Shown here: piece by piece, positions 5,992 through 11,054 of the stretch
How the letters are laid out: every line of letters starts with the position of its first letter
How positions within the stretch are numbered: position 1 is the first letter of the stretch
NCBI GenBank assembly: GCA_020433835.1
Contig: JAGRBY010000201.1
Location: 1 to 11,054 of the forward strand
DNA: 11,054 nt
DNA from: Anaerolineae bacterium
GTDB lineage: Bacteria; Chloroflexota; Anaerolineae; 4572-78; J111
Reading direction: 5' to 3'
The notes under the pieces: generated by a model
Told to the model about the DNA's origin: nothing
What the model saw: the letters and a program-made list of their open reading frames with translations, nothing else
The model's database searches: none
Program-made: the position numbers and the translations under genes

Positions 5992-6567
5992 ATGAACAAC
6001 CAATCCATTTTCGCATTTTGTATTCGTATCTGTATCTCGACCGCGCTTGCCGTAACAACATCTTTCTTTTTTCTGTATGTGTCTCGGGCTGATAACCCAC
6101 AGGCACAAGCTGGCTATCCGACCCGTGTTACCATTCCAACTATTGGATTGGATCAGAAAATTCAGCCGGTAGGAATTATCCCCGTTATTGTTGACGGAAA
6201 TACCTACTTTACGTGGGATGTTTTAGATAACCACGTAGGCTGGCACAATCGTTCGGCTCTTTTGGGTCAAACGGGAAATACTGTTTTATCAGGCCACAGC
6301 AATGTTAAAGGCCGGGTTTTTTATAATCTTTACAAATTACATATTGGGGATGAGATAACGATAATGTCAGGGGAGCAGAGTTATCGATATCGTATTACTC
6401 AAAAATTGTTGGTCCAAGAAAAAGGGGCATCTATTGAAACACGCATAAAAAATGCACAGTGGATTGCCCCTAGTGAGGATGAACGTATAACCTTAGTCAC
6501 CTGCGCACAGCCGGGGGCAACTCACCGTCTCATTGTTGTTGCCCATCCGGTGCTAACAATATACTAA
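5992..6567 (+). CDS. stalkless sortase (second paralogue)
   Basis: This 191-residue protein is a membrane-anchored sortase without the long stalk of its neighbour. Residues about 13-30 are an N-terminal hydrophobic anchor or signal and the catalytic domain begins near 41. The triad is His102 in LSGHSN, Cys171 in LVTCAQP and Arg179 in THRLIVVA. It shares with the first sortase the pattern GWH..SAL.GQ.GN.VLSGH.N.KG, so the catalytic domains are clearly paralogous. They differ in the spacing from Cys to Arg (eight here, nine there) and in codon use, which is AT-richer here (25/60 GC at 6121-6180). The ATG at 5992 is supported by the purine-rich AGGAAGGG at 5980-5987, four bases upstream. Its stop overlaps the stop of the convergent kinase gene by four bases. 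Class and substrate are unknown. Confidence 0.88.
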   Translation: MNNQSIFAFCIRICISTALAVTTSFFFLYVSRADNPQAQAGYPTRVTIPTIGLDQKIQPVGIIPVIVDGNTYFTWDVLDNHVGWHNRSALLGQTGNTVLSGHSNVKGRVFYNLYKLHIGDEITIMSGEQSYRYRITQKLLVQEKGASIETRIKNAQWIAPSEDERITLVTCAQPGATHRLIVVAHPVLTIY

Positions 6568-7901
6568 ACGCTTTCGTTGGGCTGAAGGGGAAGCACGATG
6601 GCAAATTGGCTTCCCCTTCCTTTTTCGCTCCTAATCACAATCTCACCTTGGTGCATTTTTACCAGACGATCGACCAGGGTTAAACCAATACCAATACCTT
6701 CATAATAGCGAGTATTAGAGCTATCAGCCTGAACAAATGGTTTTAGTAGAGCGTCGACATCGGACATATCGAAGCCGATGCCGGTATCCCATACGGTAAA
6801 ATTAACTTTCTGCTCTTGAACCGATGCGGTCATCTTAATGCCTATCTGGCCACCAGAAGGCGTAAATTTAACAGCATTATCAAGTAAGTTGATCATAATA
6901 TGCTTTAAACGAACGGGATCGGCTGTTATAGTGATTAAGTCATCAACATCGAGAGCAATCTGAATATTCTTCTTATCCGCCGATTGTTTAACAAGCTGGG
7001 CGGCCTCGCGGCAGATTTTAGCTGCATTTACCCTTTCAGGTTTTAACTGCAACATCTCGGCTTCAATATTCACAAAATCCAAAATCTCTTTAATTAAGTT
7101 AAGTAAATGATAGGCACTTTGCTTTAAGGTTGAAACCGTCCTGGACTGCCCTTCGTTTAACGCACCGTAAACTTCTTCGCTTAAAACATCCGATAAGCCA
7201 ATGATTGCGTTTAAGGGTGTGCGCAGTTCGTGATTCATAATGCGTAAAAAATCGGTTTTAACCCGATTTGCTTGGGCCTCTTTCTCTTTGGCCACTTGCA
7301 ATTGTTGGTGGCTCTCGCCCAAATCAGCGTATAATTGTTGTAATTCTTGGCGTTGGTTTTCAATAGCGATAAGGTCACAATAGGATCGGAGAGCGGTTGT
7401 TAGCGTAGTGAACAGCTTTTGGCGCGTTAGTTCGGATTTTGTTTTATAGTCGTTAATAGCGTAATTTAGGATAACGGACTCTTCCGGTGCTTCGCCCGGT
7501 TGGCCGGTTCTCAGAATAATTCTGACAAATTTGTTGTCAAGATCATCCCGCATCCATTGCGCCAGTTTTAAACCGGAGTCTTTTTCCTCCATCACAATGT
7601 CTAGCAAAATCACGGCAATATTCGGATAGGCCTTCATCAAATTCATCGCCTCGACGGTAGAATATGCCGAGATGAATTTGATTGACTGCTGTTGAAATGT
7701 GAAACGGCGCAAAGCTAACTTTGTCACATCATGAACTTCATGATCATCATCGACAATAAGCACTTTCCAACACGCTTCACCTTCACCTTCGGTGTTGTCC
7801 GTAATCTCCTCATCATCATAAAGAATTAAATCTTCATCTTGAGGAAATAGTTCGTCATTATATAAGTGATTGATTTTTGATTTGACCATGAATGGTCCCA
7901 T
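6564..7901 (-). CDS. receiver-histidine kinase hybrid (REC, DUF3369-like linker, HisKA, HATPase_c)
   Basis: This soluble 445-residue signalling protein would autophosphorylate on histidine, with its activity presumably controlled by an N-terminal receiver. An acidic leader (residues 1-44) precedes the receiver (about 45-165), which shows the acidic pocket D51-D53, phospho-acceptor D101 and conserved K155. The segment RTGQPGEAPEESVILNYAIND, then KSELT and an ALRSY helix, resembles receivers linked to DUF3369. A coiled coil spans about 180-215. The HisKA motif NHELRTPLNA has His224. The ATPase domain shows N338/N342 in the N-box, DTGIGF (372-377) and GIGIGL (402-407). No membrane segment or periplasmic sensor is present. 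The ATG at 7901 is used; Met5 at 7889 is an alternative and neither has a strong Shine-Dalgarno. No response-regulator gene adjoins it. Codon use is AT-rich (18/60 GC at 7081-7140). Confidence 0.9.
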   Translation of the reverse strand: MGPFMVKSKINHLYNDELFPQDEDLILYDDEEITDNTEGEGEACWKVLIVDDDHEVHDVTKLALRRFTFQQQSIKFISAYSTVEAMNLMKAYPNIAVILLDIVMEEKDSGLKLAQWMRDDLDNKFVRIILRTGQPGEAPEESVILNYAINDYKTKSELTRQKLFTTLTTALRSYCDLIAIENQRQELQQLYADLGESHQQLQVAKEKEAQANRVKTDFLRIMNHELRTPLNAIIGLSDVLSEEVYGALNEGQSRTVSTLKQSAYHLLNLIKEILDFVNIEAEMLQLKPERVNAAKICREAAQLVKQSADKKNIQIALDVDDLITITADPVRLKHIMINLLDNAVKFTPSGGQIGIKMTASVQEQKVNFTVWDTGIGFDMSDVDALLKPFVQADSSNTRYYEGIGIGLTLVDRLVKMHQGEIVIRSEKGRGSQFAIVLPLQPNESV

Positions 7902-8070
7902 TTTTCGTATCCGTACAATGTAATAGTGAATTGATTATATACTATAAGACATTTTATAGAATATCAGGTAACAATAAAAAATTCTGTGTAGAAAATGTAT
8001 AAACTTTGTGCCTTTTTTCTTAAAAACCCGAATAAAAAATATAGACCTATTTATTTCTACCAGAAATGCT
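7902..8070. other. AT-rich leader of the kinase gene
   Basis: No gene is supported here. Read on the minus strand, a perfect TATAAT lies at 7939 down to 7934 and would start transcription near 7927, but no good -35 hexamer sits 16-18 bp upstream of it. The stretch is very AT-rich, so the match may be partly chance. Confidence 0.35.
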
Positions 8071-8100
8071 AAAAAATAAAAAGCCCGGCTAAACCGGGCT
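8071..8100 (-). terminator. Rho-independent terminator of the ABC operon
   Basis: Read on the minus strand, AGCCCGG, a five-base loop and CCGGGCT (8100 down to 8082) form a perfect 7-bp GC-rich stem. It is followed by a T-rich tail, TTTTATTTTTT, ending at 8071. It lies 29 bp past the permease stop at 8130, the expected place for the end of that transcript. Confidence 0.88.
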
Positions 8101-8129
8101 AATCGTATTATACTTTTGAATGCGCTTAC

Positions 8130-10529
8130 TTACGCATAGGCTAAACTTTCTCTTACGCTGATTGACACGGCGCTCCGGGCCGGCATAATTGAAGCCAGCG
8201 TAGCGATAACCACCACCACACCCAACCATACCAAAACTGCTTGAACATCGTACAAATAGTCCAGATTGATATTGAACATAGCCTGACCTACAATATTGGC
8301 TAAAGGACGACTCAATAGAAACGATAATGGTACGGCAATGGCCCAACTAACCAGTCCTTGTAATACCCCTTCTAAAATAAACATCAGCATCAACACCGGC
8401 GTTTTGGCTCCGATTGCTCGCATCACGCCGATTTCTTTGGTGCGCTCAACTACGCTAATTGAAAGCGAGCCGGTCAGGCCGATGCCGCCCACAATCGCCA
8501 TAATGAAGGCCAAGGCGAAGAGCATACCCAGATATTGCACAAAAAAGTTATCGAAAAAGCTGCGATCTTCCGCAATGGTTTGGGTGTCTTCAACTTCCCA
8601 GTTGCGATGCTCAAACATCTCTTTCAACTTAACCGTCAAAGCGGCGGTTGCCGCCGGCGAAGTGTCCTGGCTACGAACCAATAACAGCTTGCCGACATCG
8701 TGCTTGGTGGTTGCGTTGAAAATGGCTTCTTGCGGGGCATAGATGGCATCCGGCTCCGGCACTACGGATAGCACGCGGTAAAAACCAACGACCTGCCATT
8801 TATCGTCGCCCAGTTCACCGAGATCGAGCGTTATCGTTTCACCCAAGGTGATATGATTATCTTCGGCCGTCTCCTCATTAATGACTACAGCCCGATCATC
8901 GCCGGGCCGCAACCAGCGACCGGCCACAATAAGCGGTTGGGTCATATTGCTGCCGGTGGGTACGCCAAAGAGCGTGCCCCCTGTACCGGCTTCTTTGGTC
9001 GCCTGTCCTGCCCTCAGAATCGAGGCCGGCTGCTGAAATCGCAATTCTACGTCAGTGACGCCCGGTATCGACTTGGTCATTCTCACGATACGATCGATGC
9101 GCTGGTTATCTTCAAATTCAAGCCGGGTTTGATAATCGCGCCGGGCCAACTCGTTATCAACCGTTAACTGAATAGAGTTGGAGAGAGTCAAAACCATTAA
9201 AAAGAGGGTCCCTGCTGTAATGAGAACCATCTGGGTTAGCCCCAGCCGCCCTTTGCGCCGAAAGACGTTGGCCAGAGCCATAGCGTTGGGGGCCGAAAGA
9301 AAACGGCGGCTGACGCGCTCGATCCACCGATCGAAGCCGCTGGATCCGAAGTTACCGCCCAAACCATAGTTGGCGATGGCCGCTCGAACGGTGGTCAACA
9401 CCCCACTGAAAACCGGAATGAGCGCCGCCAACAGAGGCACTGCCAATGCGGCTGCCACCTGAATGATGACGGCTCGCGTTGAAAATTCAAATGTGCTGTG
9501 GTCGATATTGAAAATGTCGAGAAAATAACCGGCGGCGTTAAAGGCCACATACGCCCCCAACGGCAGCGAGATAAACAGCGCCAGCGAGCCGTAAACCAGG
9601 ACACCGGTTAAGTACACTTTGATAATTGTACCGGTACGCCCACCGATGGCCTTCATAACCCCAATCTGGCTCTTTTGTTCGGTAATTAGGGCCGATAAGG
9701 TGTTGTAAACCAGCACCACGCTCATAAAAAGTGATACCACCGCCAGCAGCTGCAGTACCAGATTAAGCCCGACAAAAAAATCGCTGCCCCAATGCTCATC
9801 CGGTTTATTGTAAAAGGTAACGGCGACACTGACCCCTTCTTTGCCCAGCCGATCCTTAATCTCCGAGGCTATATCGCGTGCAAAATCGTCGCTGTATGGT
9901 TCAACTTGTACGAGCAGTTGGTTAAACTCACCTTTGGGAATATTGAACCGTTCCAGGCTTTGAGCATCGACAAAAAAGCGAGGATTATCGCCAAAATCCG
10001 ATGAAGTCATAAAATGGTGGCGAATTTTGCCTGATAACGGCAGCGCCCGGTCGGTGCCATCCAGTTCAAAGAGTATCTCGTCGCCAAAATCCAGATCAAG
10101 CGACTCCGCCGTGCGAATGTCGATGCCGATATGATCGCGGTGGGGCCACTCACCGGCCTTCAATTGGAGCAGGCTAAATTTTTGATCCTCATAGTCGTTG
10201 CGCATGACCAGTTGGGCCGGCTGCCAATCATCTTCAGCCGTCAACCGATAGCGCACCGACAGTTCGTTAAGCGGCTCGACATCCTTGACGCCGTTGATGT
10301 TTTTTAGCCGGATAGCGGTATCTTCGTCGATGCGGTCAGCCAGATACATGGTCATGTGGGCCGAGTTGATCGACTCGTGAACGCGGTTGAGGTTGGGAAT
10401 GAGTTGGTCGATCATGCCAAAAATCGCGCCCAGGGCGAAAACACCGGCGGAGATGCTGATAACGGCTAAAACTGTCCGTATTTTGTGGTGCCATAAATCG
10501 GACCAAACTTTGTTCCAGATAACGCTCAT
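8130..10529 (-). CDS. ABC transporter permease with two FtsX/MacB-type domains
   Basis: From the ATG at 10529 this is a 799-residue inner-membrane permease. It works with the ATPase encoded upstream, in the MacB/LolC/FtsX superfamily that exports or extracts lipoproteins, peptides or drugs rather than importing nutrients. The layout is duplicated: one helix near the N-terminus, an extracytoplasmic domain and three helices containing EQKSQIGVMKAIGG; then another helix, a second extracytoplasmic domain and three helices containing ERTKEIGVMRAIGA. Both are the conserved coupling segments of FtsX domains. It ends in the family-typical PARSAVSISVRESLAYA. Length fits double-FtsX permeases of about 800 residues. 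The frame opens at an ATG at 10559, but I chose 10529 because GGGAG (10542 down to 10538) lies eight bases before it. The terminator at 8071-8100 closes the unit. The substrate is unknown. Confidence 0.9.
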   Translation of the reverse strand: MSVIWNKVWSDLWHHKIRTVLAVISISAGVFALGAIFGMIDQLIPNLNRVHESINSAHMTMYLADRIDEDTAIRLKNINGVKDVEPLNELSVRYRLTAEDDWQPAQLVMRNDYEDQKFSLLQLKAGEWPHRDHIGIDIRTAESLDLDFGDEILFELDGTDRALPLSGKIRHHFMTSSDFGDNPRFFVDAQSLERFNIPKGEFNQLLVQVEPYSDDFARDIASEIKDRLGKEGVSVAVTFYNKPDEHWGSDFFVGLNLVLQLLAVVSLFMSVVLVYNTLSALITEQKSQIGVMKAIGGRTGTIIKVYLTGVLVYGSLALFISLPLGAYVAFNAAGYFLDIFNIDHSTFEFSTRAVIIQVAAALAVPLLAALIPVFSGVLTTVRAAIANYGLGGNFGSSGFDRWIERVSRRFLSAPNAMALANVFRRKGRLGLTQMVLITAGTLFLMVLTLSNSIQLTVDNELARRDYQTRLEFEDNQRIDRIVRMTKSIPGVTDVELRFQQPASILRAGQATKEAGTGGTLFGVPTGSNMTQPLIVAGRWLRPGDDRAVVINEETAEDNHITLGETITLDLGELGDDKWQVVGFYRVLSVVPEPDAIYAPQEAIFNATTKHDVGKLLLVRSQDTSPAATAALTVKLKEMFEHRNWEVEDTQTIAEDRSFFDNFFVQYLGMLFALAFIMAIVGGIGLTGSLSISVVERTKEIGVMRAIGAKTPVLMLMFILEGVLQGLVSWAIAVPLSFLLSRPLANIVGQAMFNINLDYLYDVQAVLVWLGVVVVIATLASIMPARSAVSISVRESLAYA

Positions 10530-10537
10530 AGATTTAT

Positions 10538-10542
10538 CTCCC
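10538..10542 (-). promoter_or_regulatory. ribosome-binding site deciding the permease start
   Basis: GGGAG in the context GGGAGATAAATCT-ATG lies eight bases before the ATG at 10529, while the earlier in-frame ATG at 10559 has none. Nearly the same string, GGGAGATAAACC-ATG, precedes the candidate small gene starting at 10788. Confidence 0.7.
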
Positions 10543-10568
10543 GTTTTGAAAGGCCTCAATACAATTCA

Positions 10569-10592
10569 GTAGACCGCACGTTTGCGGCCTAC
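10569..10592. repeat. REP-like palindrome inside the ABC operon
   Basis: On the plus strand, GTAG (10569-10572), A, CCGCA, the loop CGTT, TGCGG, C and CTAC (10589-10592) form an almost perfect palindrome. In the minus-strand transcript the single mismatch becomes a G-U pair, giving a 10-bp stem closed by a tetraloop AACG. No T-run follows, so it does not look like a terminator. It lies between the possible small gene and the permease, where such hairpins can set the relative stability of parts of an operon message. Confidence 0.6.
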
Positions 10593-10599
10593 AGAGATT

Positions 10600-10788
10600 T
10601 CACCCTGACAGATCAATTGCTTGGTATAAGCTCAGAAGCTGCTGGTCGTTGATTGGAATGAGGGGAATACGTTTGCTTGCTTTTTTAGGTGTAGGGGGGG
10701 TCGGTTTTGGTCGGGCTGTGATCGAGCGCGTAAAGAACGGGTTAAGCTGTAAATTGTTTATAAATGAAAAATCTAACGGGCAATACAT
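10600..10788 (-). CDS. possible 62-aa small protein in the ABC operon
   Basis: This frame encodes 62 residues: a short N-terminal part (MYCPLDFSFINNLQLNPFF), a basic Pro/Lys/Arg-rich middle (about 23-40, with KPTPPTPKK) and a C-terminal part likely to be helical (DQQLLSLYQAIDLSG). There is no membrane segment and no recognised family. The support is its start: GGGAG (10800 down to 10796) lies seven bases before the ATG, in the same GGGAGATAAA context as the permease gene. It sits between the ATPase and the permease in the same direction, 50 bp after the former. The middle is encoded by a seven-C run and a six-A run, so frame changes would be easy. It may instead be non-coding spacer. Confidence 0.4.
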   Translation of the reverse strand: MYCPLDFSFINNLQLNPFFTRSITARPKPTPPTPKKASKRIPLIPINDQQLLSLYQAIDLSG

Positions 10789-10838
10789 GGTTTATCTCCC
10801 TGGTTGTGACTAAAAGAAAACTGCGACTTTTATTATGC

Positions 10839-11054
10839 TTAGTTGGCCACAGCAATCGCATTCTGCTGCCGCACAACCTCATCACGCGCGATGCGACCGT
10901 TGACAATCTCGATGCGGCGCGGAACACGGTGGGCGAGTTCTTTATCGTGGGTGACCATAATCATGGTTTTACCCTGGTCAACCAGTTGGCTAAACAGATC
11001 GAATACTTCGGCCGCAGTGCGGCTGTCGAGGTTGCCGGTCGGTTCATCACCAAC
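10839..11054 (-). CDS. ABC transporter ATP-binding protein, 3' part only
   Basis: Only the last 71 codons lie in the window; the gene continues beyond 11054. The visible part begins at the Walker B end ([10 protein letters not shown], with the catalytic Glu after the Asp) and continues with the D-loop region and the switch histidine in MIMVTHD. It ends in a short tail after [26 protein letters not shown] is characteristic of the MacB/LolD/FtsE group of ATPases, which partner with FtsX-fold permeases, in agreement with the permease gene downstream. The Walker A and signature motifs lie outside the window, so full integrity cannot be judged. The operon promoter must also lie outside. Confidence 0.92.
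   Translation of the reverse strand, partial: VGDEPTGNLDSRTAAEVFDLFSQLVDQGKTMIMVTHDKELAHRVPRRIEIVNGRIARDEVVRQQNAIAVAN

Noticed and set aside
10530..10559. Earlier ATG for the permease
   Set aside because: It has no ribosome-binding site, whereas GGGAG stands eight bases before the ATG at 10529.

Overview
The window looks like chromosome from a Chloroflexota bacterium (Anaerolineae or a relative). This is inferred from protein style alone: a lipoprotein with a long Thr/Pro spacer, sortases with Ala/Pro/Glu/Thr-rich stalks, and a membrane protein whose C-terminal beta-domain is typical of Chloroflexota glycosyltransferase-like proteins. No rRNA, tRNA, CRISPR array, transposase or phage gene is visible. 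Genes outside the centre are moderately GC-rich (33/60 to 39/60 in two hand-counted lines). The central stretch, about 5652-8129, is clearly AT-richer (18/60 to 25/60 in lines counted there).

Layout. (1) 101-1441 (+): an orphan extracellular solute-binding lipoprotein with a good sigma70-type promoter placed so close to the ATG that the message may be leaderless. (2) 1442-1779: non-coding, with a nonamer-built inverted repeat. (3) 1780-3702 (-): a polytopic DUF2723/GT117-like membrane protein carrying an in-frame island of heptamer repeats. (4) 3703-3853: a divergent promoter region with well-formed promoters on both strands. (5) 3854-4939 (+): a long-stalk sortase, followed 19 bp later by a stand-alone B3/B4 tRNA-editing-like protein (4959-5651). 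(6) 5652-5991: an AT-rich leader holding a terminator hairpin nested inside a 17-bp inverted repeat. (7) 5992-6567 (+): a second, stalkless sortase, whose stop codon overlaps that of (8) 6564-7901 (-), a receiver-histidine kinase hybrid. (9) 8071-11054 (-): an ABC export-type operon read leftwards, consisting of the ATPase (3' part only), a possible 62-aa small protein, an FtsX/MacB-type permease and a clean Rho-independent terminator.

How the genes fit together. Most of the window concerns the cell surface: substrate capture, a glycosyltransferase-like membrane protein, two transpeptidase sortases and an MacB/LolCDE-type transporter. No LPXTG-like sorting substrate is encoded here, so the sortase targets must lie elsewhere. 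The kinase has no adjacent cognate output regulator.

The best leads for something undescribed are small non-coding structures: the nested hairpin upstream of sortase 2, whose loop is complementary to that gene's Shine-Dalgarno; the heptamer island inside the membrane-protein gene; and the intra-operonic palindrome plus candidate small ORF between the ABC ATPase and permease. I see no convincing complete novel multi-gene system.
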